Source: Rhizobium sp. BK418 (GTDB lineage Bacteria > Pseudomonadota > Alphaproteobacteria > Rhizobiales > Rhizobiaceae). Taken from it: a stretch of 64,000 nt of DNA. The notes under the pieces were generated by a model. It ran no database searches. It was not told the origin of the DNA and saw nothing but the letters and a program-made list of their open reading frames with translations. Where the stretch lies: contig NZ_SLZK01000003.1 in assembly GCF_004341105.1 (NCBI RefSeq), positions 434,001 through 498,000 of the forward strand, written 5' to 3'. Made by a program: the position numbers and the translations under genes. Of this stretch, positions 8,670 through 17,010 are shown in pieces. Position 1 is the stretch's first letter. Each line of letters starts with the position of its first letter.

Positions 8670-9919
8670 CTTCAGTCGCCGATCAGGCATGGTTTCAGGA
8701 TCCGGCGCTCGGCCAGGTCTTTGCGCTCCTGAACGCCGATGGCGGGGAAGGGCGTGTGGTCGGGGGGGCGGTGCGCAACAGCCTGATGGGGCTGGCAGTC
8801 GCTGATATCGATATTGCCACCACATTGCTACCGGAGGTGGTGATGGAGCGGGCGCAAGCTGCTGGTGTCAAGGCGGTGCCGACAGGAGTTGCCCATGGCA
8901 CGGTAACGCTCGTCATCGATGGCCGGCCCTTCGAGGTGACGACGCTGCGTACGGACGTGGAGACGGACGGTCGTCGTGCCAAGGTGGCTTTCAGCACGGA
9001 CTGGCAATCCGATGCCGAGCGGCGCGACCTTACGATCAATGCGCTCTACGCAAATGCTGCGGGCGAGGTGATCGATCTCGTGGGCGGGCTTGCTGATATA
9101 GAGAAGCGTAATATCCGCTTCATTGGTGATGCGGCGACAAGGATTGCCGAGGATTATCTGCGTATCCTGCGGTTCTTCCGCTTCTTTGCCTGGTACGGCT
9201 CCGGCCGGCCTGACGCGGAAGGCCTGAAAGCTTCGTCGGCTGCGCGCTCGAAGCTCAAAACGCTGTCGGCCGAGCGGGTCTGGTCCGAACTCAGGAAGCT
9301 CCTGTCGGCGGAAGATCCGGGGCGTGCGCTTCTGTGGATGCGGCAGGTTGCGGTTTTGACGGAAATCCTGCCGGAAACCGAGAAATGGGGCATCGACACC
9401 ATTCCGGCGCTTGTTGCGACCGAAAAGGCGCTCGGTTGGGCGCCTGATCCGTTGTTACGACTTGCTTCGATCATCCCGCCCGATCCGACGCGTGTGGAGG
9501 CGCTGGCCTCGCGGTTGAAAGTTTCGAATGCGGAGGCGAGCTATTTCAAGGAGTGGGTTAAGGCTGCACCCGTCAACGACGAGATTTCCGCTGCCGCTTT
9601 CGAACGGCTGCTTTATCGCAATGGTACCGACGGGATCATCGTACGGCTGAAGCTGGCCCTTAGCATCGCTCGCGGCAAGGCGGAGGGCAGTTTCGAGGAG
9701 ATGAGCCGTTCGGCGCGGCTTTCAAAGCTTCTGGACCATGCACGTGCCTGGAAGAAGCCGCAGTTTCCGCTGAACGGCGGGGATGTAGTGGCTACGGGCA
9801 TACAGGCCGGACCGAAGGTCGGCGAAATACTCTCGACCTTGGAAAACCAGTGGGTGGAAGAGAATTTCTTCGCCGACCGGGCGACGCTGCTCGCCCGGCT
9901 TTCGGAGATTACCAGATAA
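8666..9919 (+). CDS. cca: CCA-adding tRNA nucleotidyltransferase / poly(A)-polymerase family
   Basis: The 417-residue class II nucleotidyltransferase opens with GGAVRNSLMGLAVADIDIATT, the nucleotidyltransferase motif with the catalytic DxD. It continues with the RRDLTINALY motif and the EDYLRILRFFRFFA motif, all diagnostic of CCA-adding enzymes. These add or repair the 3' CCA end of tRNA. The usual GGxVRD reads GGAVRN here. Length is normal for the alphaproteobacterial group. Start by ATGA overlap with the Nudix gene. A CCA-adding next to a CoA Nudix gene is, to my knowledge, common in rhizobia. Confidence 0.95.
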   Translation: MTSVADQAWFQDPALGQVFALLNADGGEGRVVGGAVRNSLMGLAVADIDIATTLLPEVVMERAQAAGVKAVPTGVAHGTVTLVIDGRPFEVTTLRTDVETDGRRAKVAFSTDWQSDAERRDLTINALYANAAGEVIDLVGGLADIEKRNIRFIGDAATRIAEDYLRILRFFRFFAWYGSGRPDAEGLKASSAARSKLKTLSAERVWSELRKLLSAEDPGRALLWMRQVAVLTEILPETEKWGIDTIPALVATEKALGWAPDPLLRLASIIPPDPTRVEALASRLKVSNAEASYFKEWVKAAPVNDEISAAAFERLLYRNGTDGIIVRLKLALSIARGKAEGSFEEMSRSARLSKLLDHARAWKKPQFPLNGGDVVATGIQAGPKVGEILSTLENQWVEENFFADRATLLARLSEITR

Positions 9920-9921
9920 GA

Positions 9922-10107
9922 TCAGGCCGCGTTCGCTTCGTCGCGGATGCGTGCCTTGATATTGTCCACCATGTTTTCGCGAATGATCGTTTCACCGTGC
10001 GTGGTTCTCATATGCTCGACGGCGCGGCGAACGACTTCAGCATCATTATCGGCCCTGGTGTGCCAGTCGCACCCGGGAACGAGTGTACCGCATTCGAAAA
10101 GTCGCAT
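9922..10107 (-). CDS. Small DUF1059-like protein
   Basis: A 61-residue protein read from the ATG at 10105-10107, which has AGGAGA nine bases upstream; longer in-frame reading to 10215 lacks such a site. The sequence MRLFECGTLVPGCDWHTRAD with two cysteines, followed by a helical REHM-type stretch, fits DUF1059 small proteins, which resemble a zinc-binding or C-rich mini-domain. Function unknown. It converges on the CCA-adding gene with its stop two bases from that gene's stop. Confidence 0.8.
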   Translation of the reverse strand: MRLFECGTLVPGCDWHTRADNDAEVVRRAVEHMRTTHGETIIRENMVDNIKARIRDEANAA

Positions 10108-10192
10108 GGTCTTCTCCTGTCTCTGGAACGCCAAACAACCGCGCTTTCGCGCGATTGACGAATGTGCGGCAATGGAGAAGGTTCCGAGGAGG

Positions 10193-10223
10193 AAAAACTT
10201 CGGCCGACTGGACATCGGCCGAA
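10193..10223 (-). terminator. Rho-independent terminator
   Basis: A perfect 9-bp stem (TTCGGCCGA / TCGGCCGAA at 10199-10207 and 10215-10223) with a 7-base loop is followed on the minus strand by a run of T. It lies 10 bases past the stop of the 91-residue gene 10233-10508. Confidence 0.85.
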
Positions 10224-10232
10224 AGGCTCTGC

Positions 10233-10508
10233 TTATGGGTGGGGCATTGCCCAGGCCATGTAGGTGTCCGAAAGGTGAGCGGGCATGTTGCTGTTGGCAG
10301 CACGTGTTGCCTGCTCTTGAATTTCTTCCGGAGTCTTGCCGCCTGCGAGCTGCAATTTCACCTGCTGGATAAAGCAGGAAAGCGGCAGGTCGGAGCCGCT
10401 TTTCGCTCTTAGGTCTTCGGCAATGCGCGTTAGAAACTCGGGCGCGTCGACTGCGCGGGACGTTTCCTGAATATCTGCAGAAGCAGACGAGCCGCTTTGT
10501 ACCGTCAT
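10233..10508 (-). CDS. Hypothetical 91-residue protein
   Basis: Start at the ATG 10506-10508, preceded by GGAGGAGG with good spacing. The protein has a polar N-terminus and a helical core (APEFLTRIAEDLRAKSGSDLPLSCFIQQVKLQLAGGKTPEE in short pieces) with one cysteine and no membrane segment or signal peptide. I do not recognise a family. The strong ribosome site and the perfect terminator downstream argue that it is a real single-gene unit. Confidence 0.75.
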   Translation of the reverse strand: MTVQSGSSASADIQETSRAVDAPEFLTRIAEDLRAKSGSDLPLSCFIQQVKLQLAGGKTPEEIQEQATRAANSNMPAHLSDTYMAWAMPHP

Positions 10509-10694
10509 GACAATCCTCCTCCGATTGTAACGCACAGAGACTAACTTAGGACGCACTCAGCTCTGATGAAGGCCTTTCAACGCGATTTTACCGGATTAGT
10601 ATTTCATTTTTATCGGCACGCCGCGCGCCAACTCGGAATGTGGCGCGACTATTGCAGAGCACATGCACCCTTAAATCTGTTTGTGCGCCGTGCC

Positions 10695-11606
10695 TTAGGG
10701 CCAGCGCACGACGGGCGGCAGGGACGAGAGAATGGATTCGACATTGCCGCCGGTTTTCAGGCCGAAGATCGTTCCCCGGTCATAAAGCAGATTAAACTCC
10801 ACATAGCGGCCACGGCGAATCAATTGTTCGTCACGATCGGCTTCGGTCCACTCCTTGTTGAAGTTTGAGCGAACGATCTTGGGATAGACCATGGAAAAGG
10901 CCCGGCCGACATCGCGGGTGAAGGCAAAATCGGCATCCCAGCCGCCGGCTTCCTCGCTAGAATGCAGCCAGTCGTAGAAGATGCCGCCGACGCCGCGCGC
11001 TTCATTGCGATGCTTGAGGAAGAAATAGTCGTCGCACCATTTCTTGTAGACGTCATAATCGGCGACCGCATGGTTTCGGCAGGTGATCTCCATGGCTTTG
11101 TGGAAGAGCTGTGTGTCTTCATCTTCCTGCGTGCGGCGGCGTCCGAGTACCGGCGTCAGATCGGCGCCGCCGCCGAACCAGCGGCTGGTGGTGACGACCA
11201 TACGGGTATTCATGTGAACGGCCGGCACGTTGGGATTGACGGGGTGGGCGATCAGCGAAATGCCTGATGCCCAGAAGCGCGGATCCTCATTGGCGCCCGG
11301 TATCTGCGCCCGAAAGTCGGGGGCGAATTCGCCGTAGACGGTGGAGGTGTGGACGCCGACCTTCTCGAAGACACGGCCCTCCATCATGGACATGCGGCCA
11401 CCGCCGCCGGCGCCGTTTTCGCGCGACCAGTCTTTGGCGACGAAACGGCCGGGCTCCTGATCGGAGAGAGGGCCTTCGAGTTCATCTTCCAGCGTTTCGA
11501 AGGAGGCGCAGATCGTATTACGCAGCCCTTCGAACCATGTTCGGGCGGCGGCTTTCTTGTCCTCGATGTCTTCGGGCAGGCCGATCGGCAGTTCCGGTCT
11601 TTCCAT
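10695..11606 (-). CDS. hemF: Oxygen-dependent coproporphyrinogen III oxidase
   Basis: The 303-residue protein matches aerobic coproporphyrinogen oxidase: [28 protein letters not shown] and the C-terminal [28 protein letters not shown] are family signatures. The enzyme oxidatively decarboxylates coproporphyrinogen III to protoporphyrinogen IX in heme synthesis and needs O2. Length is standard. It is monocistronic by layout: 130 bases from an opposite-facing gene on one side and a 186-base gap on the other. Confidence 0.97.
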   Translation of the reverse strand: MERPELPIGLPEDIEDKKAAARTWFEGLRNTICASFETLEDELEGPLSDQEPGRFVAKDWSRENGAGGGGRMSMMEGRVFEKVGVHTSTVYGEFAPDFRAQIPGANEDPRFWASGISLIAHPVNPNVPAVHMNTRMVVTTSRWFGGGADLTPVLGRRRTQEDEDTQLFHKAMEITCRNHAVADYDVYKKWCDDYFFLKHRNEARGVGGIFYDWLHSSEEAGGWDADFAFTRDVGRAFSMVYPKIVRSNFNKEWTEADRDEQLIRRGRYVEFNLLYDRGTIFGLKTGGNVESILSSLPPVVRWP

Positions 11607-11739
11607 GCGATTCGCTCTTTCCTGATTTCAACATTGGTTTAGCAGGTGAGGCAGAGGGCCGCCAGCAGAGGAGGCACGTGCAAGATTCGACTCGCAAAGG
11701 CTGAATTTCGATACTACCTTCCATCCAGAGGTAGGTTTC

Positions 11740-12000
11740 ATGGCGAAAATTCCAGGGCCTCCGCCCTTTGAAGGCTTGAAGCGCAGGATCGCAAGGCATC
11801 GGGCAGAAGCGTCCGCCCGGCAGAAGGATCATTTCATCCGCGAAACCTACAGGATGGGGCTGACCGAAGCCCGTGCCAAGGCGCGCGAATGGTTCGACGA
11901 GTATCCGAAAGCCGCCTACTGGACTGAAGTCGAGAGCTGGCGCCAGCTCGAAGGCGACCAGATCGAATTCACCATGCGCCGCCTGCCATCTGCCGACTGA
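11740..12000 (+). CDS. Hypothetical 86-residue basic protein
   Basis: Starts at an ATG after AGAGGTAGGTTTC. The N-terminal half is strongly basic and helical (GLKRRIARHRAEASARQKDHF), the C-terminal half holds WFDEYPKAAYWTEVESWRQLEGDQIEF with four aromatic residues spaced through it. No signal or membrane segment. I do not know a function. The stop lies two bases from the stop of the convergent Na/Pi-type transporter. Confidence 0.72.
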   Translation: MAKIPGPPPFEGLKRRIARHRAEASARQKDHFIRETYRMGLTEARAKAREWFDEYPKAAYWTEVESWRQLEGDQIEFTMRRLPSAD

Positions 12001-12002
12001 AC

Positions 12003-13649
12003 CTATTCCGCCGCATCACGCAGACGGCTTTCGATCAGTAAGCCGCTTTCGTCGAGAATCGGATGTGCTACTGAAACGATGTGCGCATTGATGCGCTTCA
12101 GGTCGCGTAGCATGTCGAGATGCAGCGAACTCGTCTGCAAGCTGTCGGTCCGACCGTCGCGCAGGCGCTCCAAATGTCGTTCGGCCGATTGCTTCTCCAT
12201 GTGACGCACCTCGACCTTCACTTCCATCATCTGCCGGGCCAGATTGAAATCGCGGGTGACAAAGATCGTCTGTGCCACACGCAGATTGTCGACCGTCAGA
12301 TCGAACAGCTTCCGCAATTCGCTGTAGCCGTCTTCGGAGAATTTCAGGCCGAGCGAGGCCTTCTTGCCGACCTGCTGCAGCAGGCCTTTTTCGATGATGT
12401 CACCGATATGTTCCAGGTTGATCGCATAGTCGATGATGACGATGGAGCGGCGCGCATTCTCATCGCTCAGACCGCCACGTCCGAGCTTGGAAAGGTAGAC
12501 CTTCACTTCCTGCTGCAACAGGTCGACTCTTTTTTCGAGCGCGGGAATTTCGGCGAGCATGGACATGTCGTTGTGTTTGAAAGCGTCCGAGGCGCGCAGC
12601 AGCATGCGTTCGATGATGTCGCCGACGCCGAGCACTTCACGCGTCGCATTCGCAAGCGCCACGACGGGCGTCGACAATTGCTGCATGTCGAGGAATTTCG
12701 GTCCCTGGTCCAGTTGCGCATCATCGGGCACGAGGCGGGCGGTCAGGGTCGAGAGTGCTCGGGAGAAAGGCCAGGCGAGGGCGGCGAGCAGGATGTTGAA
12801 CATAAGATGCGTATCGACCGGCAGTTTCGCCGGGCCGAAAGGCAGCATCTGCAGGAGCGGTGCAGCGTAACCGGCAAGCGGCAGCGCGATCAGGCAGCCC
12901 ACGGTTCGCACGATCAGATTGCCGAGTGTGACGCGCCTTGCTGAGGCGGGGCCGGAGAGGGTGGCGACGACAGGCGGGATCGCGCCGCCTATGTTGGCGC
13001 CGAGGACGAGAACGATGATGAGTTCCGGCGATACGATGCCTGTCGCGGCAAGCGAGAGGACCAGGACGACCACCGCGAGGCTGGACGACGAGATGAAGGC
13101 AAGTGCTGCCGAAAGAGCGAGGGCAACGGGCCACGCGTCACCGAGCAGCCCAATGAAGGCAGCCAGCGCCGGTGAATTGCGCATCGGCTCCGTCGCACTG
13201 CCGAGCAGATAGAGGGAGAGCAGCATCAGGCCAATGCCGATCAACGCCGTGCCGCCGCCATGGCGGGCGCTGGAGTTTCCTCGGTAGAGCACCATGCCGG
13301 CGAGGATGAGGAGAGGCGAAAGCCATTCAATGCCCGTGGCGACGATCCAGGCGGTCACCGCGGTGCCGACATTGGCGCCGAGCAGCACAATCTGAGCCAT
13401 GCGCGGCTTGATGAGATCGCGTTCCACGAAAGAGGCTGTCATCAGGGCTGTGGCGGTCGAGCTCTGAAGGGCGATCGTTGCCAGGAAGCCCGACAATATC
13501 GAGCGCGGCCCGGTTGCCGTACCGGTTGCCAGGCCGGTCCTCAGGCGTGCTCCAAAGGCGCGCGTGACGCCGTCCTTGACCTGCGCGAGGCCGAAGAGCA
13601 GCAGCGCTATCGCGCCGAACAGGTTGATCATGACGATCGTGGATTCCAT
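12003..13649 (-). CDS. Na/phosphate-cotransporter-family membrane protein with PhoU-like tail
   Basis: The product of about 548 residues has eight or more hydrophobic segments in its first 360 residues containing duplicated QSSTATALMTASFVE and SSSLAVVVLVLSLAATG motifs, the paired QSSS-type repeats of the Na/Pi-cotransporter fold. The C-terminal 190 residues are helical and PhoU-like. The group includes NptA-type phosphate transporters, but bacterial members have also been linked to other anions, so the substrate is inferred. ATG at 13649 is preferred over an upstream in-frame TTG at 13688. It converges with the gene at 11740. Confidence 0.9.
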   Translation of the reverse strand: MESTIVMINLFGAIALLLFGLAQVKDGVTRAFGARLRTGLATGTATGPRSILSGFLATIALQSSTATALMTASFVERDLIKPRMAQIVLLGANVGTAVTAWIVATGIEWLSPLLILAGMVLYRGNSSARHGGGTALIGIGLMLLSLYLLGSATEPMRNSPALAAFIGLLGDAWPVALALSAALAFISSSSLAVVVLVLSLAATGIVSPELIIVLVLGANIGGAIPPVVATLSGPASARRVTLGNLIVRTVGCLIALPLAGYAAPLLQMLPFGPAKLPVDTHLMFNILLAALAWPFSRALSTLTARLVPDDAQLDQGPKFLDMQQLSTPVVALANATREVLGVGDIIERMLLRASDAFKHNDMSMLAEIPALEKRVDLLQQEVKVYLSKLGRGGLSDENARRSIVIIDYAINLEHIGDIIEKGLLQQVGKKASLGLKFSEDGYSELRKLFDLTVDNLRVAQTIFVTRDFNLARQMMEVKVEVRHMEKQSAERHLERLRDGRTDSLQTSSLHLDMLRDLKRINAHIVSVAHPILDESGLLIESRLRDAAE

Positions 13650-13837
13650 AGCCTTGTTTTTTTCTTCTTCTTGAGAACATTTACTCAACTATTCGTTTTC
13701 GTAGTCGAGTAAATCGTTGGAATCTCACTGCTTGTGCAGATTTATTGATTGCTTGGCTAATTAATATAGCGCTTTTTCGCCAATTCAAAGCCGCGTCTGC
13801 GACATATTATGCGTCGAGGATCGGCATAAGGGCCGGT

Positions 13838-14299
13838 TCACGCCCAGACTATCTGCCTCATCGCCTCGCCAACGATCATCGCGGCGGAGACAGCAAGGTT
13901 GATCGAGCGCTGGCCTTCCACCATCGGGATCAGGATGCGCCCGTCCGCGCGCTCGTGGACGTGATCGGGCGCGCCGGCGCTTTCGCGGCCGAACAACAGG
14001 ATGTCGTCGGGATGGAAGGTGAAATCCGTATAGCGCTGTGATGCTTTTGTTGTGGCAAGGATCAGGCGGCGGTCGGTTCCGGCACGCCATTCTTCGAAAC
14101 GCTCCCAGTTGACATGGCGGGTGAAAGCGGCGGCGGCCAGATAATCCATGCCCGCGCGCTTCAGGTTTCGGTCCGAAATGTCAAATCCGGCGGGCTCGAT
14201 GATATCGACCGCAAAGCCCAGGCAGGCGGCAAGGCGCAGGATTGTGCCGGTATTGCCCGGAATATCGGGCTGGTAGAGCGCCAGTCTAAGGGCTGCCAT
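13838..14299 (-). CDS. trmL: tRNA (cytidine(34)-2'-O)-methyltransferase, SPOUT family
   Basis: The 153-residue protein begins MAALRLALYQPDIPGNTG and ends with LIPMVEGQRSINLAVSAAMIVGEAMRQ, the SPOUT knot region of TrmL. TrmL 2'-O-methylates the wobble base of certain leucine tRNAs using S-adenosylmethionine. The length is normal for TrmL; a longer in-frame reading to 14389 lies outside the family's usual start. It is divergent from the ABC transporters. Confidence 0.93.
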   Translation of the reverse strand: MAALRLALYQPDIPGNTGTILRLAACLGFAVDIIEPAGFDISDRNLKRAGMDYLAAAAFTRHVNWERFEEWRAGTDRRLILATTKASQRYTDFTFHPDDILLFGRESAGAPDHVHERADGRILIPMVEGQRSINLAVSAAMIVGEAMRQIVWA

Positions 14300-14370
14300 G
14301 ACAGGTTGTCCGTTGCGATAGTGCGAAAATGACCTATCCGAACTGTGATTTTGACGCAACAAGACGATTT

Positions 14371-14382
14371 TTGAATATTCAA
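14371..14382. repeat. 12-bp perfect palindrome TTGAATATTCAA
   Basis: A perfect dyad in the gap between trmL and the ABC transporter genes, about 70 bases past the trmL start on its upstream side. Its position between divergent genes makes an operator possible, but no regulator can be named. Confidence 0.4.
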
Positions 14383-14469
14383 TAGTCACTTTCCGTGTGA
14401 TAGGGCTGGAAATTCTGGCATTTTCGCGTTATCGGTGCATATCTTCAATCGCCAACAGGGAGCGCCGAC

Positions 14470-14535
14470 ATGGATATATTTGTGCTGATGCGCCTCCCGC
14501 CCGTGATACGACGCTTGGCGATCTGGCGCGTGTAA
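14470..14535 (+). CDS. Possible 21-residue small protein ahead of the ABC transporters
   Basis: ATG at 14470, preceded by AGGGAG with a seven-base gap (14457-14462), opens a 21-codon reading frame ending in TAA at 14533-14535. The product is mostly hydrophobic and basic, MDIFVLMRLPPVIRRLAIWR then V. It could be a small membrane protein or a leader peptide for the ABC genes 144 bases downstream. Evidence is the ribosome site and position only. Confidence 0.35.
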   Translation: MDIFVLMRLPPVIRRLAIWRV

Positions 14536-14678
14536 GGCGCTTTTCTTCCCCATTGCCCATTTGATCATTGCGCGGCCGCTACGGCCTCGCCCCTTGAACT
14601 TCCGGGTCCCATATGTGCTTGCATGTGCCTTTGAGGTGCGAAGCTGGGGCCGGAACGCGGAGTTCCGGAGCGATTTTC

Positions 14679-16535
14679 ATGTTTAGCTGGTTTGAACAGC
14701 GACTTAATCCCTTTCCGAGCGAGGAGCCCGTTGCTCCCCCGAAGGGTCTTTTTGCCTTCTGCTGGCATTATACAAAGCCGGCGGCGGGATGGCTTGCGCT
14801 CATGGCGTTTCTGACGGCGCTGATTGCCGTCGGCGAAGTGGCACTTTTCCAGTTTCTCGGCGACATCGTCGACTGGCTGACGAACGCCGACCGCGCGACC
14901 TTTCTGCAAAATGAAGGCTATAAGCTCGTTTGGATGGGCGCCCTGGTGCTGATCGGCCTGCCGCTCGTTGCCGGTCTCGATTCGCTTATCATGCACCAGA
15001 TGATGCTCGGAAATTATCCGATGATTGCGCGCTGGCAGATGCACCGCTTCCTTCTGCGCCACAGCATGACCTTCTTTGCCAATGAGTTTGCCGGACGTGT
15101 TGCCACCAAGGTCATGCAGACGTCGCTTGCCGTGCGCGAAACGGTCATGAAGATCCTCGACGTCTTCGTCTATGTCGTGACCTATTTCCTGTCGATGATA
15201 GTCATTATCGCGGCTGCCGACTGGCGACTTATGCTGCCGATCCTTGTCTGGCTCGGCGTCTATATCGGCATTGTCGCCTATTTCGTGCCGCGGCTTCGCA
15301 AGATCGCTGCCCAACAGGCGGATGCGCGCTCGCTGATGACGGGCCGCGTGGTCGACAGCTACACGAACATTGCCACCGTAAAGCTGTTTTCTCATGCAGG
15401 CCGTGAGGAAGTCTATGCCAGGGAAAGCATGGATAGCTTTCTGGATACGGTGCACAGCCAGATGCGCAAGGTGACGCTCTTCCATATGAGCGTCTACATG
15501 AACAACTGCATCTCGCTGTTCATCATTTCCAGCCTATCCATCTATCTGTGGCTGAACGGTACGATCTCGGTCGGCGCAATTTCCATCGCTATCGGCCTTG
15601 CGATGCGCGTCAACGGCATGTCTCAATGGATCATGTGGGAAGTTTCGGCGCTCTTTGAGAACATCGGCACGGTCTATGACGGCATGGAGATGATGTCGAA
15701 GCAGCACGATATCGTCGACAAGCCGGGGGCGCTGCAACTGACGGCGAAGAAGGGTGCGATTCATTATGAACGCGTCGGCTTCCACTACGGAAAGGGCAAA
15801 GGCGTCGTTGACAACCTGTCGCTCGACATCGAGGCCGGCGAGAAGGTCGGTCTCGTCGGGCGCTCAGGTGCGGGCAAGACGACCTTGATGAACCTGCTGC
15901 TGCGCTTCTACGACCTGGAGGCCGGCCGCATCACAATCGACGGCCAGGATATTTCCGAGGTGTCGCAGGACAGCCTTCGTGCGCTGATCGGAGTGGTAAC
16001 GCAAGATACGTCGCTCTTGCACCGCTCTATCCGCGACAACATCGCCTATGGGCGTCCTGATGCGACGGATGAGGAAGTCATCGAGGCGGCAAGGCGGGCG
16101 AATGCCTGGGAGTTCATCGAAGGGCTTGTCGACATGCAGGGTCGCAAGGGGCTCGACGCGCAGGTCGGTGAGCGTGGCGTAAAGCTCTCCGGCGGCCAGC
16201 GGCAGCGTATCGCGATCGCCCGCGTCTTCCTGAAGGATGCGCCGATCCTGGTGCTCGACGAGGCGACCTCGGCGCTCGATTCCGAAGTGGAAGCGGCGAT
16301 CCAGGAGAACCTCTTTGCGCTGATGGAAGGCAAGACGGTGATCGCGATCGCCCACCGCCTGTCGACCTTGACCGAGATGGACCGGCTAATCGTGCTCGAC
16401 AAGGGCCGCATTATTGAAAGCGGCACGCATAGCGAGCTGGTGAGCCACGGCGGCATCTATGCCGACCTCTGGAACCGCCAGTCCGGCGGCTTCCTCGCCG
16501 ATCACGAGGAAGAGGCCGAGGTGGCGGCCCAATAA
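14679..16535 (+). CDS. ABC half-transporter (permease fused to ATPase) 1
   Basis: The predicted product of 618 residues has six membrane segments in the first about 330 residues and an ATPase domain after. Walker A (GRSGAGKTT, about residue 394 onward), signature LSGGQRQR (about 502), Walker B (ILVLDEATSAL) and the switch His (AHRLST) are all intact. This is the exporter-type architecture (MsbA/lipid- or drug-export-like). Start at the ATG 14679 with GGAG nine bases ahead; longer in-frame reading begins at 14613. A second half-transporter of the same type follows, suggesting a heterodimer, though homodimers cannot be excluded. Substrate unknown. Confidence 0.93.
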   Translation: MFSWFEQRLNPFPSEEPVAPPKGLFAFCWHYTKPAAGWLALMAFLTALIAVGEVALFQFLGDIVDWLTNADRATFLQNEGYKLVWMGALVLIGLPLVAGLDSLIMHQMMLGNYPMIARWQMHRFLLRHSMTFFANEFAGRVATKVMQTSLAVRETVMKILDVFVYVVTYFLSMIVIIAAADWRLMLPILVWLGVYIGIVAYFVPRLRKIAAQQADARSLMTGRVVDSYTNIATVKLFSHAGREEVYARESMDSFLDTVHSQMRKVTLFHMSVYMNNCISLFIISSLSIYLWLNGTISVGAISIAIGLAMRVNGMSQWIMWEVSALFENIGTVYDGMEMMSKQHDIVDKPGALQLTAKKGAIHYERVGFHYGKGKGVVDNLSLDIEAGEKVGLVGRSGAGKTTLMNLLLRFYDLEAGRITIDGQDISEVSQDSLRALIGVVTQDTSLLHRSIRDNIAYGRPDATDEEVIEAARRANAWEFIEGLVDMQGRKGLDAQVGERGVKLSGGQRQRIAIARVFLKDAPILVLDEATSALDSEVEAAIQENLFALMEGKTVIAIAHRLSTLTEMDRLIVLDKGRIIESGTHSELVSHGGIYADLWNRQSGGFLADHEEEAEVAAQ

Positions 16536-16540
16536 CAAAA

Positions 16541-16570
16541 AAGCCTTCCCCGCAGGAGTGGGGAGGGCTT
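16541..16570. terminator. Bidirectional terminator
   Basis: A near-perfect 10-bp stem (AGCCTTCCCC at 16542-16551 with GGGGAGGGCT at 16560-16569) with flanking A and T runs. It serves the ABC gene on the plus strand and the small RHH gene on the minus strand, whose stop lies 26 bases away. Confidence 0.85.
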
Positions 16571-16596
16571 TATTCGGCTGAAACATGAACTGCTGT

Positions 16597-16848
16597 TCAG
16601 AGCGCGCGGCCCCGATCGGCGCAGAGGCTGTCGGCCCAGTCGATGACGCGATGATGCTCCACGACGATAATCGAGTTGGACGCGAGCGATTGCAGCGTGA
16701 AGATGCGCTGCCGCTCTTCACGTTCGATCCAGCTTGCTATGGCTTCCGTCACGATGCTGTCGCGCGGCACGTCCAGCGCGTCTGCCAGAGCGTCGAGCTT
16801 TTCCGCAAGGGAAAGCGGAAGATGCGCCTTGAGCGTTTTCGTTTCCAT
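16597..16848 (-). CDS. Lone ribbon-helix-helix (CopG/ParD-like) protein
   Basis: The 83-residue product begins METKTLKAHLPLSLAEKLDALADALDVPRDSIVTEAIASW in pieces, the beta-strand-helix-helix pattern of the ribbon-helix-helix DNA-binding fold used by CopG and ParD antitoxins. Start at the ATG 16846-16848 with GGAG nine bases upstream; the in-frame extension to 16911 lacks one. The C-terminal half (QRIFTLQSLASNSIIVVEHHRVIDWADSL in pieces) is longer than a minimal antitoxin. No ParE-like toxin is encoded on either side, so it may be a solitary regulator rather than half of a toxin-antitoxin pair. Confidence 0.8.
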   Translation of the reverse strand: METKTLKAHLPLSLAEKLDALADALDVPRDSIVTEAIASWIEREERQRIFTLQSLASNSIIVVEHHRVIDWADSLCADRGRAL

Positions 16849-17010
16849 ATCTGCGGTCTCCGGTAAGACGCGATCATGGCACGAGATTGTAGCCGCTTCT
16901 ACCCGTATCAAGACAGATGACGCCGATATTACCGATCATTACGAAAATATTAGGTTGCGTCCGCCCTATGGTCCCTTTGCCGCAATTCTGAACGGGCCTA
17001 TATCGCCGTG

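Noticed and set aside
14565..15485. Minus-strand frame of 306 codons
   Set aside because: Lies opposite the first ABC transporter, which has full family motifs; the frame is His/Arg-rich shadow.
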